NCBI RefSeq assembly: GCF_008369915.1
Contig: NZ_VSRN01000001.1
Location: 3,406,501-3,470,500 of the forward strand
Length of the DNA stretch: 64,000 nucleotides
Direction: 5' to 3'
Origin: Dyadobacter sp. UC 10
GTDB taxonomy: Bacteria > Bacteroidota > Bacteroidia > Cytophagales > Spirosomataceae
The translations under genes and the position numbers were made by a program. Each line of letters begins with the position of its first letter. Within the stretch, counting starts at the first letter, position 1. The notes beneath the pieces are model-generated. The model saw only the letters and a list, made by a program, of their open reading frames with translations. It made no database searches and was not told the origin of the DNA. Below are positions 44,679 through 53,905 of the stretch, piece after piece.

Positions 44679-45230
44679 TTACTCTTTCAGTCCAAGTGCA
44701 GCCATCGCCTGTTTGTAGTCTTTCCAATCCACTTCTGCATTTTGTCTGAGTTTGTCCGCTGGGATAATGACTGCGCGGATCGCTTCAAGTTGACGTTCCG
44801 GGGCTGTCGGCTGATTTTCTGACCAGGTCAATGCACGAATATCAACGAAAAGCGTAGTTCCTCTGCGTGTTGTTACAAAATGGAAGTTAGTCCAGTTGTC
44901 CCCAAAACGAACGATTCCGGGTTGAGCCCACCAAAATCCTCCGCTTTTGATAAATACTACTATTACACTGTTATCGATCATCGCAGTATCTCCCGTTGCC
45001 AGATTGGCTTTTCCAAGTGTATATCCGCCTCTTGTAGTAGTTACTGGTCCTGTTAAGATTTCTCTTGCTCCAATGCCATCTTCGCCGGGCTCTCCTGGCT
45101 CGCCTTTTTCTCCGGCAGCTCCCGGATCACCTTTCGATCCTGCCGGGCCTACTTCTCCCTGCGGGCCGTCGCAGCCAAATCCAACACCGATCAATCCAAT
45201 CCATGCAATGAACATTAGCTTTTTAATCAT
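44679..45230 (-). CDS. lipoprotein with collagen-like Gly-X-Y segment
   Basis: 183 residues. MIKKLMFIAWIGLIGVGFGC is a lipoprotein signal with Cys20. Directly after it come about ten uninterrupted Gly-X-Y triplets (residues 22-51: GPQ GEV GPA GSK GDP GAA GEK GEP GEP GED), a collagen-like stretch that could trimerise. The C-terminal ~130 residues are a beta-rich domain without a recognised family (VIVVFIKSGGFWWAQPGIVRFGDNWTNFHFVTTRRG). Similar short collagen-like lipoproteins occur in Bacteroidota, mostly uncharacterised. It is monocistronic with its own terminator. Confidence 0.8.
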   Translation of the reverse strand: MIKKLMFIAWIGLIGVGFGCDGPQGEVGPAGSKGDPGAAGEKGEPGEPGEDGIGAREILTGPVTTTRGGYTLGKANLATGDTAMIDNSVIVVFIKSGGFWWAQPGIVRFGDNWTNFHFVTTRRGTTLFVDIRALTWSENQPTAPERQLEAIRAVIIPADKLRQNAEVDWKDYKQAMAALGLKE

Positions 45231-45583
45231 AATTGTATAAGTTTTAGTTAAAGAGTTGTTGGTAACTTGACTAGAAAAGTTGAAAACAAATAAAACAGGA
45301 AATGTTACAAATACCTAGGACAGATCGCCAGATATACCGCAAACTTAGCTTGTACGCCAAGTTTTTCCAGAAACCTCACAAAAATTGTACCAATTCTGCC
45401 GAAGTTTTGTAGAATACATGGCGGGCGTGAAAACTTCGGTTTCCCTAATAGTAAATTTGCTTCAATATTGAAGTTATTGTAGCTTTATTGTAATTTTCGT
45501 ATATATCAGTATAGTCGTGAAGTTAGGGTCTGGCGCCCATTAATGCTGTGCAAAATCTATAACACTATCATAATTCAAAATTT
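45231..45583. other. 353-bp divergent intergenic region
   Basis: An AT-rich gap between the collagen-like gene and the first C25 peptidase. It holds a plausible promoter for the peptidase (45468-45498) and nothing else I can recognise. A 36-residue open frame at 45302-45412 has no signal or family features. Confidence 0.55.
45468..45498 (+). promoter_or_regulatory. candidate promoter of the first C25 peptidase
   Basis: TTG (45468-45470), a 20-base spacer, then TAATTTTC (45491-45498), one base off TAnnTTTG. The predicted start is about 80 bases before the ATG. Confidence 0.3.
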
Positions 45584-48559
45584 ATGAACACAAAAAGTTT
45601 TACAAAATTCTTTTTCCTCCTCTCATTCGGACTCACACTATTTGGGGCTCAACTTGTCGCGCAGACACCCTGGAGCGGCAAGCGCGGGAACGAGTGGCTA
45701 GCAGGAAAGTATAACCAGTCGTGGTTGAAAATCGGAGTTAGCAAAAGTGGTTTGTACAAGGTCGCCTTGCCGGCCGCCTTTCAGAATAAGCCTTCGAAGC
45801 TCCATTTATACCGGCGAGGTGTCGAAGTTGATCTCGTAAGCGCTTCCAATACAGAGATCGAATTTTACGGAATACCCAACGACGGAGCTTCTGACGCGTT
45901 GCTTTATCGTTTGCCGACTTCCAGGAAAAATCCGCATTACAGCATTTACTCTGACGAAAGTTCTTACTTCCTGACATTTGACGAGAATGATCGCACGCCA
46001 ACTGTACAGGAAACGCTGGCACCTGATGCAGGAGTCACGCCGCAGGAATCTCACCAATTCACTTTCTTCAAGAAGTTCATGATAGAGCATTCACACATGA
46101 CTTCCTATCCGAGCAGACCTGCAACGTTGAACAGTTATTTTGAGGAAGGTTATCAGGCAACAGGTACAAGGATATTTAACAATAGGCCGCTGGCAACAGT
46201 GAATGCCAAGCCGACCGTTTTTGTATCCAGCTATGTGGCAGAACCTTTCGCTTATGAGGTAAAAGCACGACATGGATCTGCGGCGCCCAAACTACACGTT
46301 CGCTTAAAAGGACGGGGATATCTTTTCAGTGCCAATTCTACTGTCGAGGTTTGGGCAGGGAAGGATGCAGCATCAACGGAATTGAGAGGATCAACCACAG
46401 TTACCGGTTTCCTCGACAAAGAATTTAATGCCGACCTGCTTGACAAGGATATTAACAACGGAGTAGGAATCCTTGGATTTAAATCGACCGGAGGAGCGAC
46501 AGATGGATTTTCAGTGTCTTACTATTCAATTACGTATGATCAGAAAATCGACATGCAGTTACAGAATTCATACGAATTCAACTTCCCGGCTTCCGCGTCG
46601 AATACCAGGTTTACAATCCTGAACCCGCCAGCCGGAACACTCCGTTTTTTGGATATTACGGTTCCTGATAAGCCAAGGATCATCAACGGTAATGCCGCTG
46701 ATATGATGGTATCAAGGAACGGCAGTGCATTTAAACTTTATGTATCGAAAGACGTGACCACTGTGCCTGCCACTGCGGTCACATTTCCGGCTATCTCCCC
46801 TGGCAACCATGATTATCTAATCATTACCAATGAGGCGCTTGCTAATCCAGCTGCAGAATATGCCAAATACCGGAAGGATGATTCTCCCGGTAAAAAATAT
46901 AAACCGCTGGTAATTAAGATAAAGGACATATACAATCAGTTCAACTATGGCGAGCCAAGCCCGGTTGCGATCAGACGTTTTGTTGACTTCATGGTTTCGG
47001 ACAATAACAAGGAAAAGTTTTTGTTGTTGCTTGGCAAGTCGATTACCTTTCATGAGCGTGCTATTCGTGAAATACCTGACGAAGTTCCTACGGTAGGCTT
47101 CCCTGGCTCAGACTTGTTACTGGTTGATGGCCTTGGCGGTGCTCCTGACGACGTTCCTGTGATCCCTTATGGCCGGATCGCTGCTGTCACGGAGCAGCAA
47201 TTGCTCGACTACCTTGCGAAAGTCAAAACCTACGAAAATCAGTCGGAGAACGTGGGATGGCGGAAAAATATCCTGCATGTTAACGGAGGAAAAGGGCAAG
47301 ACCAAATCGAAGAATTTGAAGGGAACTTGACATTTATTGCTACGAGCGCAAAGATCACCAGTGCTCCTTTTTCAGGAAAAGTTATTCCAAAAGTTAAGGA
47401 TAAGACATTGGCTGCCAATGCAATTCAATACATAACGCTCGCTCCGGAAGTCAATGGGACCGCGCCGGGTGTAAATGGCGTAGGAATGATCACCTATTTC
47501 GGGCATGGCGGGGTTGATATTACCGACCTTGATTTCGGATACGTAATGGATGGTAGCAAGAATTACAATAATACGGGCAAGTATCCTGTGCTCTTTTACA
47601 ATGGGTGCGGAGTAAATAACCTGTTCAATAATCGCTTTAACCTTTTTTCCCAGCCGGTAGCCAACCCATCTTTCAGAAGGCCAATGTCACTTGACTGGCT
47701 GCTTGCTCCCGATAAAGGTGCGATCGTAGTATTCGGAAATGACTGGGACGCCTATGCAAGCACTTCCAATGAGTACCTGGACAAACTGTATTTGGAAATA
47801 TTCCCCAAAACAGATGCTGAAAGAAAGACGATCGGAGGGATCGTTCAGGAAGTGGCACTGAAAACGAAGCTTGAAAAGGGCTATGCCTACAGCGATGCCG
47901 TGAATGGAAGGACAGCTGCCTATTACGATTTCGACCGCGCAAACGTTCATCAGATCATTCTCCAAGGTGACCCTGCATTGAGAATCCTGATGACATCGGG
48001 TCCGCTTCCGGTTGAACTTGCCGCTTTCGAAGCGAAGCTGGTGGAATCTAAAAGAGTTGAGCTTAAATGGAGAACGGTTTGGGAAACCAACAACAGCCAC
48101 TTCATCGTTGAAAGAAGCTATAATGCCAAGAATTTCACCGAAGTTGGAATGGTTGAAGGCAAAGGTACCGTAGATCAGGCTTCTGATTACCAATTCTTTG
48201 ACACAGATCCTCTTCCAGCCACAAGTTACTATCGTCTGAAGCAGGTAGATAAAATATCGGTAAAAGATGGAAAGACCGTCGATGGAAAAGTGAGCTACTC
48301 TCAGATAGTGTCTGTGACAAGGCCTGATACGGACATGCTTGTACTTTCTCCTAACCCGACCAGGGACTTTATTAATATTGACCTGGATGCTCCTGTAAAC
48401 ATCCTTCATTGGGATGTTCTGGATCAAAAGGGACATGTCTATAAAAAACAAGGGAAGGGGACCAAGGTCGACCTATCGAACTTGAGCAGCGGCGAATACA
48501 TCATTAAAATCCAGACGGAGAACAATGATGTTTATTTTAGAAAGATTGTGAAGCAATAG
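45584..48559 (+). CDS. C25 (gingipain-like) peptidase, PorU2-like, with T9SS sorting domain
   Basis: 991 residues with signal peptide MNTKSFTKFFFLLSFGLTLF ... LVAQ. Residues ~45-400 are a beta-rich N-terminal region that starts with the motif SWLKIGVSKSGLYKVALP common to PorU-like proteins. The C25 catalytic domain spans ~405-800 and includes IKDIYNQFNYGEPSPVAIRRFVDF, the catalytic His in MITYFGHGG and the catalytic Cys in FYNGCGVNN. After it come an Ig-like segment (LPVELAAFEAKLVESKRVELKW) and a type A T9SS C-terminal domain (LSPNPTRDFINIDLD ... SGEYIIKIQTENNDVYFRKIVKQ). Gingipains are proteases and PorU is the T9SS sortase that cleaves sorting domains. Which role this one has is undecided; having its own sorting domain points to a T9SS client. 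Confidence 0.87.
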   Translation: MNTKSFTKFFFLLSFGLTLFGAQLVAQTPWSGKRGNEWLAGKYNQSWLKIGVSKSGLYKVALPAAFQNKPSKLHLYRRGVEVDLVSASNTEIEFYGIPNDGASDALLYRLPTSRKNPHYSIYSDESSYFLTFDENDRTPTVQETLAPDAGVTPQESHQFTFFKKFMIEHSHMTSYPSRPATLNSYFEEGYQATGTRIFNNRPLATVNAKPTVFVSSYVAEPFAYEVKARHGSAAPKLHVRLKGRGYLFSANSTVEVWAGKDAASTELRGSTTVTGFLDKEFNADLLDKDINNGVGILGFKSTGGATDGFSVSYYSITYDQKIDMQLQNSYEFNFPASASNTRFTILNPPAGTLRFLDITVPDKPRIINGNAADMMVSRNGSAFKLYVSKDVTTVPATAVTFPAISPGNHDYLIITNEALANPAAEYAKYRKDDSPGKKYKPLVIKIKDIYNQFNYGEPSPVAIRRFVDFMVSDNNKEKFLLLLGKSITFHERAIREIPDEVPTVGFPGSDLLLVDGLGGAPDDVPVIPYGRIAAVTEQQLLDYLAKVKTYENQSENVGWRKNILHVNGGKGQDQIEEFEGNLTFIATSAKITSAPFSGKVIPKVKDKTLAANAIQYITLAPEVNGTAPGVNGVGMITYFGHGGVDITDLDFGYVMDGSKNYNNTGKYPVLFYNGCGVNNLFNNRFNLFSQPVANPSFRRPMSLDWLLAPDKGAIVVFGNDWDAYASTSNEYLDKLYLEIFPKTDAERKTIGGIVQEVALKTKLEKGYAYSDAVNGRTAAYYDFDRANVHQIILQGDPALRILMTSGPLPVELAAFEAKLVESKRVELKWRTVWETNNSHFIVERSYNAKNFTEVGMVEGKGTVDQASDYQFFDTDPLPATSYYRLKQVDKISVKDGKTVDGKVSYSQIVSVTRPDTDMLVLSPNPTRDFINIDLDAPVNILHWDVLDQKGHVYKKQGKGTKVDLSNLSSGEYIIKIQTENNDVYFRKIVKQ

Positions 48560-48565
48560 TAAAAG

Positions 48566-48606
48566 AAAAACACGGGTAATGACGTATGTATATTATCCGT
48601 GTTTTT
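48566..48606 (+). terminator. intrinsic terminator between the two C25 genes
   Basis: AAAAACACGGGTAAT ... ATTATCCGTGTTTTT: a 15-bp stem with one G-T pair and an 11-base loop, ending in a T-run. The second peptidase's ATG is only 23 bases further on, so the second gene needs read-through or a promoter inside this hairpin region. Confidence 0.75.
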
Positions 48607-48628
48607 TATTTATCCCTATCCAATATTA

Positions 48629-51600
48629 ATGCACACGACTTTGAAAAATTTTACCTTCTCCATCCTTCTTTGTTTACTTGTTTCAGTTTCTGTTTTTGCG
48701 CAGTGGGGCGCTCCGTATACGAACAACTGGATAGCTTACGGTAAACCATATGTTAAGATTGCAGTTTCCCAGCGGGGAATCCACAAAGTGCCAATGGCTT
48801 CCTTACCGGCTGGCTTTCCCAAAAACCAACCTTCCCTTTTTCAGATCTGGCACAGGGGCAAGCAGGTTTCTATTATCAGTACCGAGAATAATGAGATCAC
48901 CTTTTTCGGTGTGCCAAACGATGGAGCTCTGGATTCGCTTTTGTATCGTCCGATGAGCAGTCGACTAAATCCTTATTTCAGCCATTATTCAGATGAAAGT
49001 GCCTATTTCCTGACGGTCGGAGATGCTGCCGGGAGCCGTGCTGAAAAAGTTAATAAGACCGTTGATCCTGCCGTGAGCCCACTTGCGGCTCATAATGCGA
49101 TTTTATTGAATGTATTCAAGGATGAATATTCGTTCAGCATAGAAAATCCTATTCGTGCAGCATTATACAATAGTTTTTTTGAGTTGGGAGCAAGCAGGAC
49201 CAGTAAGCCAATAATCCGTGGTACACAGGCCAGCTATCCTTTTGAACTAGCTAACAGAAATAAATCATCGGCACAAAAGGTATCTGTAAAAATGCTGATG
49301 CAAGGCCGGAGTAATAACAGCCGCCCCATTGAAATTTATATTGGGAAAGACGCGCAATCGCTCAGGTTGGCAAAAACGATCAACATTTCGGGTTTTTCCG
49401 GTGGTGAGGCGGCTTTTGACATTGAAGCGACAGACGTAGATGCGAATAATAAAGGCGTGTTGGCACTAAAATCAACCAGTACCGAACAGCTTGAAAGATT
49501 TTCACTTGCTTATTACAAGCTGGTTTATCCGTCGGCATTTGTTTGGAAAGGACCGTCGACGACCTTTTCACTTCCCGGAATCAGCGGCCAATATGGACGA
49601 ATCACTATTTCCGGAGCTCCCAATAATGCAACCGTACTCGACATCACAGATCCACACAAAGTAAAATTGATTGCTGGCGACCCTAAAAATCTGATGGTTC
49701 CGGGTAACAGCTCCAAATCTTCAGAACTATTTGTTACAAGCGAATCATTTACTGTTCCCGCAACGAAAATTACATCTGTCGACTTCAAGGCGATCGATAT
49801 CAAAACTGCTAATTATTTCATAGTAACCAGTGCTAACCTGAAGGAAGGGGCGGAGCAATATGCCGCTTACAGGTCGAGCCAGGAGGGTGGAAAATTTAGC
49901 ACTTCGGTTGTACTGATTCAGGATATTTATAATCAATTCAATTTCGGAGAGCCCAGTCCGTTGGCGATACGTAGGTTTGTCGATTTCGCGTTGTCAACTA
50001 CGGATAAAAATAAGTATCTGTTGCTGATGGGTAGATCGATTACCCACGTGGAAAGGATGAAACGCGAGCTGCCGGATGAAGTTCCTACGATAGGTTTCCC
50101 TGGATCTGACTTTCTGCTCGTCGAAGGGTTGGGTGGTGCAGCCCAGGATGTCGGAGCGATTCCCGTTGGTCGGCTGTCTGCTATAACGAATCAGCATGTG
50201 CTGGATTACCTAGAAAAGGTGAAAGATTATGAATCAAATATGGCTGGTGATTATGGCTGGAGAAAGACTTTTCTGCATTTGAATGGAGGAAAGTCAACAT
50301 CTGAAATTAGTCAGCTTAAAAATCAGCTTAGTTCGCTGACACCATTTGTGACAGGCGGTTTTGTTGGAGGCAATGTAAAGGCATTTGCAAAACAACAGGG
50401 TGTACCAGGTGTGGAATCTGTCAATATTACGCCCGAAGTGAACGAAGGTGCGGGCCTCATCACTTATTTTGGCCACGGTTCGATTGAAGTTACGGATCTC
50501 GATATGGGCTACGCTACCGACGTTGGGAGGAGATATAATAATGTAAACAAATACCCGATGATGTATTTCAACGGCTGTGGGGTTGGTAACATTTTCAGCG
50601 CAAGGTTCAATACAAGCCCAACCGCCAGTAATCGCTATCCACTTTCGCTGGATTGGCTTCTAGCGCCGAAGAAAGGTTCTGTGGCAGTGATTGCTAATTC
50701 ATTTGAAAGCTTTGTTTCACCTTCTGCAAAATATCTGGAAATATTATATAAGACGATGTTTACGGATCCGGCCTCAATCAATTTATCGATTGGAAAAATC
50801 ATGATGTCCGTGGCAAGCAAGGTAATGGCCAGCGATCCGGGTGCATACACAATTTCAAATGCCCATCAGTCCCTGTTACAGGGCGACCCAGCATTAAAGC
50901 TGGTGACCGTTGCCAAACCTGACTATTCATTGGATCCTGACGAGAGCCTGATGCTATATTCACAAAGTCAGGACAAGAAAATCGGTGTTTCCGATTCGGT
51001 GAGACTTTCGATCGCAATGCATAATCAGGGACGATATTTTCAGGATGAGAAGGTGCTCGTCAAGATAATTTCGTACTCCAAAACAGGTGAGAAGACACTT
51101 GATAAAATCGTCCCCGCATTTGCTTTGCAGGATACGCTCAATGTCATGTTACTTCGGAACCGTGAGGTTCAGAGGATTGAAGTACGCATTGATCCTCTAA
51201 ATGCAATTGCTGAGCTGGACGAGACTAATAATATAGCGGAGCTGGTAATAGACTGGGATGCCGCCGATAGTGAAAACCGTTATCCGCTGACCAAAGTGAA
51301 AGACCTGATCCCGCCGGTACTGGAAGTCAGGGTCAATCAAGCTCCATTGAAAAATGAAGCTTCGGTATCGCCTGATCCAACATTGGCCTTTATCCTGGAA
51401 GACAACAGGTTGATTTCGCCGGATACATCCTTTATAGATGTTTTTATTAAGTCCTGCTGGGACGATAAATGCGAATATCGTCCCATTAAGTATACAGCCG
51501 GCGATTTCAGAATGGACACCTTGTCAAGCAGGTCTTTTATGATTACGCTGCTGAAGACGGATCTTCCTGAAGGTGAGTACGAGCTATTGGTGAATGTTTC

Positions 51601-51952
51601 AGACGTGGCAGGCAATGCGGGTGTACAACCATATAGTATCAAATTCAAAGTTGAAAATACCGCGGATTCGAGGATGAGTGTTGTCTGTAGCCCCAACCCA
51701 GCCGTGTCTTATATCAAGCTCGAGACGAAGTTGGGCAATTATGGTGACGTTAAATCCTTGAAATATACGATTTATGACCTGACCGGAAAAGTCGTAGCAG
51801 AGGAAACAAAAGAGAATAGAGGTCAAAATTTGCAGGACTGGTATTGGCAGCCAACAGCTGGTCACGCAGGACTTTTTATTTACAAGGTAACGAAGACGAA
51901 TGCCGAAAACGAGTTAGAGGAAGTGCGGGGCAAATTCGTGATTTTAAGATAA
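48629..51952 (+). CDS. second C25 (gingipain-like) peptidase, PorU2-like, with CARDB-like domain and T9SS sorting domain
   Basis: 1107 residues from the ATG at 48629; the GTG at 48599 lies inside the terminator hairpin and is unlikely. Signal peptide MHTTLKNFTFSILLCLLVSV ... VFAQ. The N-terminal region opens with PYVKIAVSQRGIHKVPMASLP. The C25 domain shows IQDIYNQFNFGEPSPLAIRRFVDF, catalytic His in LITYFGHGS and Cys in YFNGCGVGN. Unlike the first paralogue it then has a CARDB-like domain (SLDPDESLMLYSQSQ ... RIDPLNAIAELDETNNIAELVI), a further Ig-like domain, and a T9SS sorting domain (CSPNPAVSYIKLETKLG ... GLFIYKVTKTN). The stop is 3 bases from the convergent lasso cyclase stop. Confidence 0.87.
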   Translation: MHTTLKNFTFSILLCLLVSVSVFAQWGAPYTNNWIAYGKPYVKIAVSQRGIHKVPMASLPAGFPKNQPSLFQIWHRGKQVSIISTENNEITFFGVPNDGALDSLLYRPMSSRLNPYFSHYSDESAYFLTVGDAAGSRAEKVNKTVDPAVSPLAAHNAILLNVFKDEYSFSIENPIRAALYNSFFELGASRTSKPIIRGTQASYPFELANRNKSSAQKVSVKMLMQGRSNNSRPIEIYIGKDAQSLRLAKTINISGFSGGEAAFDIEATDVDANNKGVLALKSTSTEQLERFSLAYYKLVYPSAFVWKGPSTTFSLPGISGQYGRITISGAPNNATVLDITDPHKVKLIAGDPKNLMVPGNSSKSSELFVTSESFTVPATKITSVDFKAIDIKTANYFIVTSANLKEGAEQYAAYRSSQEGGKFSTSVVLIQDIYNQFNFGEPSPLAIRRFVDFALSTTDKNKYLLLMGRSITHVERMKRELPDEVPTIGFPGSDFLLVEGLGGAAQDVGAIPVGRLSAITNQHVLDYLEKVKDYESNMAGDYGWRKTFLHLNGGKSTSEISQLKNQLSSLTPFVTGGFVGGNVKAFAKQQGVPGVESVNITPEVNEGAGLITYFGHGSIEVTDLDMGYATDVGRRYNNVNKYPMMYFNGCGVGNIFSARFNTSPTASNRYPLSLDWLLAPKKGSVAVIANSFESFVSPSAKYLEILYKTMFTDPASINLSIGKIMMSVASKVMASDPGAYTISNAHQSLLQGDPALKLVTVAKPDYSLDPDESLMLYSQSQDKKIGVSDSVRLSIAMHNQGRYFQDEKVLVKIISYSKTGEKTLDKIVPAFALQDTLNVMLLRNREVQRIEVRIDPLNAIAELDETNNIAELVIDWDAADSENRYPLTKVKDLIPPVLEVRVNQAPLKNEASVSPDPTLAFILEDNRLISPDTSFIDVFIKSCWDDKCEYRPIKYTAGDFRMDTLSSRSFMITLLKTDLPEGEYELLVNVSDVAGNAGVQPYSIKFKVENTADSRMSVVCSPNPAVSYIKLETKLGNYGDVKSLKYTIYDLTGKVVAEETKENRGQNLQDWYWQPTAGHAGLFIYKVTKTNAENELEEVRGKFVILR

Positions 51953-51955
51953 ATC

Positions 51956-53905
51956 CTAAACAGCCTGGCTTTTGGTTTTAGCAAGCCATTCAAGCCAGGC
52001 TGCAAGGGAAATTGTCCTGGTAACGTGAAACCACGTTCTTACTTTTTCCGGATAAGGTATTTTCTCATTTTTCAGGATTGCCACCTGCTCATCAAATTTT
52101 CGCCGGTCTACATATTCCCAGACCAATTTGGAGTCATTCAGAAAAGTATTAGCCTGTTCATAAAGCCGCAGGGTAATTTTTTGCCCGTGTGATGAGGCCA
52201 GGGTAGCCTTCGTACTTCTCTCCATCACTTCATCTGAGAGTAACCCTCTCATCGCTTCTCTGAAATGTTCCCGGCCCTTTCCGGAGCCATATTTGATTGC
52301 ATCCGGAACCATCATGCAAATTTCAAAAAGCTGCTTGTCAAGAAAAGGTGCCCGGTTCTTGACGCCGTAATACTGACCCAGAACAAACTGCTGCTCGGTT
52401 GCAGCGACAGCTCGTGGTGTGAACACGTCTTCAAAATATTCACTATACCTAGGGGCCAGATTTCCCCTGAGTGAGCGCGGAAGAACAATACCGGTTTCCT
52501 CAGGCTGGGAAAACTCTAAATATTCATCTCTAAGTACAGATTGGGGAGCGGCTACACTGGTGCGAAGCCAACGTTTCAGGAAATTGCCGAATGCGCGCTT
52601 CAGGAAATAGCTTTTCGAAACGCCCATGGCTTTATTCACCTCATTGTATAAAGCAAAAATATCGGCGACAGGTTTTGACCTGTACTCAGAAAAACGGTGG
52701 TATAAAAAATTTTGTAATACCAGTGCATATTGCTTTTCAAAAGAATAGCTGTCCCAATCAGTATAATTGCTGGCCAGTGAAAAATGAGGAACCCTTTTTT
52801 CGAGATAATGTTGGAGCTCGGCCCATTTTTTTCCCCTGAAAGAATTCTCGAGGATTTCCATTCCGCTTCCAATCACAGAATCGCCCGCACTGCCACGCAA
52901 TAAAATGCCGCATCCCAAATTTCGGGCGTAAGGCATAAGGGATGTAATCAAAGAGGGAGATAGGGTGGATACTTCCGGTTCTCCAAAAAGGGAAGTGTGG
53001 AGCTGGATTAAATTGAAATCTTCATCCGACTGGCGAACTTCATGGTGAATGGACCCGATTTTTTCAACTACGCTGCGGGAGTAATGACTTTCATCCATCT
53101 CTTTGCTGTCGTTCCTGTGATAGAGCGTATGCAATGGGCGAGCCGGATAAATATGCTTAAACATCGTACTTACTGAAGAAGAATCAAGTCCTCCGCTAAG
53201 GTGAGATGCAACCAGCATAGATTCATCGCTAGCCGAAGCTGATACAGATTGCCTGAAAATATCGCGGATAGCTTCAGCAAATTCATCTGGTTTTGAGTAA
53301 GCTGCCCACTTTTCATTTTTAAATGAAACGTGCGGCCTGACCGACTCACTATTTCTTGAAACAGACAAAATGTGGCCAGGAGCCAGATTTCGCACGTTGG
53401 AATAGAAAGATCGGGAATAGTCGCTATTTCGAAGGTCCATTCGAAACCGGTGATAGGTTACTATCATGGAAACGTTTGGAGCCAGATAAGGCTGTAAGGT
53501 TCTGTTGTGGGCTATCGAGGAAAGGCTTGTAGAGAAAAAAAGAAATTCGCCCGGAATATGAATATAATAGAGTGGAATCGTTCCGAAGAGTTCTCTGGCA
53601 AGGTGCAGTTCGTGGTTCTCCTCATCATACCAGATTGCAAGCCTGAGCGTGTTATCTGGGCCGGAAAGTATTTTGTTATATATATCAAAAGAGACAACGT
53701 CAATATGTAAAAAATTACTTATTGACGTTGTCTCTTTTGATAAAAAGACGCTTGATAAGAGAAACCGCTCGTAAGCATCGTTTCCAATATCTTTAGCTCC
53801 CAGAAAAAAAAATTCTGACTTAATTGTTTTGTCAAAAGATGACGTTGGAAATCTGAATTTGTCTTTGAAACTATCCTTAAAGACAACTAAACCTTCGACT
53901 AACAA
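51956..53905 (-). CDS. asparagine-synthetase-like lasso-peptide cyclase
   Basis: Predicted to activate the Asp side chain of the precursor core as an adenylate and close the macrolactam ring (role of McjC/LasC). 649 residues. The N-terminal part (~1-190) is a degenerate glutaminase domain: it keeps LHLARELFGTIPLYYI but begins MLVEG, without the catalytic Cys2, as in lasso cyclases. The synthetase domain has the ATP-binding SGGLDSS (237-243), LLRGSAGDSVIGSG in place of the usual GADELFGG loop, and KNRAPFLD ... GSGKGREHFREAM near the C-terminus. The only start upstream of the conserved part is a TTG at 53905, directly preceded by an in-frame TAA. The precursor gene lies 33 bases upstream on the same strand. 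A perfect 23-bp inverted repeat is embedded at codons ~55-74. A true asparagine synthase is less likely. Confidence 0.82.
   Translation of the reverse strand: MLVEGLVVFKDSFKDKFRFPTSSFDKTIKSEFFFLGAKDIGNDAYERFLLSSVFLSKETTSISNFLHIDVVSFDIYNKILSGPDNTLRLAIWYDEENHELHLARELFGTIPLYYIHIPGEFLFFSTSLSSIAHNRTLQPYLAPNVSMIVTYHRFRMDLRNSDYSRSFYSNVRNLAPGHILSVSRNSESVRPHVSFKNEKWAAYSKPDEFAEAIRDIFRQSVSASASDESMLVASHLSGGLDSSSVSTMFKHIYPARPLHTLYHRNDSKEMDESHYSRSVVEKIGSIHHEVRQSDEDFNLIQLHTSLFGEPEVSTLSPSLITSLMPYARNLGCGILLRGSAGDSVIGSGMEILENSFRGKKWAELQHYLEKRVPHFSLASNYTDWDSYSFEKQYALVLQNFLYHRFSEYRSKPVADIFALYNEVNKAMGVSKSYFLKRAFGNFLKRWLRTSVAAPQSVLRDEYLEFSQPEETGIVLPRSLRGNLAPRYSEYFEDVFTPRAVAATEQQFVLGQYYGVKNRAPFLDKQLFEICMMVPDAIKYGSGKGREHFREAMRGLLSDEVMERSTKATLASSHGQKITLRLYEQANTFLNDSKLVWEYVDRRKFDEQVAILKNEKIPYPEKVRTWFHVTRTISLAAWLEWLAKTKSQAV
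51961..52002. terminator. weak hairpin at the convergent ends of the C25 and cyclase genes
   Basis: CAGCCTGGCTT (51961-51971) pairs perfectly with AAGCCAGGCTG (51992-52002). It lies 8 bases after the C25 stop and overlaps the last codons of the cyclase. There is no clear T-run, so it is only a possible terminator for the plus strand. Confidence 0.3.
53683..53742. repeat. perfect 23-bp inverted repeat inside the cyclase gene
   Basis: Arms 53683-53705 and 53720-53742 are exact reverse complements, separated by 14 bases; the total is 60 bp, or 20 codons. Translated on the minus strand the two arms read SKETTSI and HIDVVSFD. The hairpin begins about 160 bases after the cyclase start. The repeat is seen directly; any function is inferred. 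Confidence 0.9.

Noticed and set aside
45302-45412. 36-residue open frame in the gap before the first C25 gene
   Set aside because: No recognisable features, no promoter or terminator fit, Lys/Tyr-rich random composition.
48599-48628. GTG start of the second C25 gene
   Set aside because: It lies within the terminator hairpin; the ATG at 48629 gives a normal signal peptide.
45584-51952. C25 peptidases as the missing lasso leader peptidase
   Set aside because: Lasso leader peptidases are small cytosolic transglutaminase-like enzymes. These proteins have signal peptides and T9SS tails, so they act outside the cell.
53683-53742. The 23-bp inverted repeat as an invertible DNA switch
   Set aside because: The arms enclose only 14 bases, no recombinase gene is nearby, and inversion would merely swap the loop; a hairpin or inserted palindrome is simpler.
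51956-53905. Housekeeping asparagine synthetase B
   Set aside because: No Cys at position 2, a degenerate GADELFGG loop, and a lasso-type precursor directly upstream.
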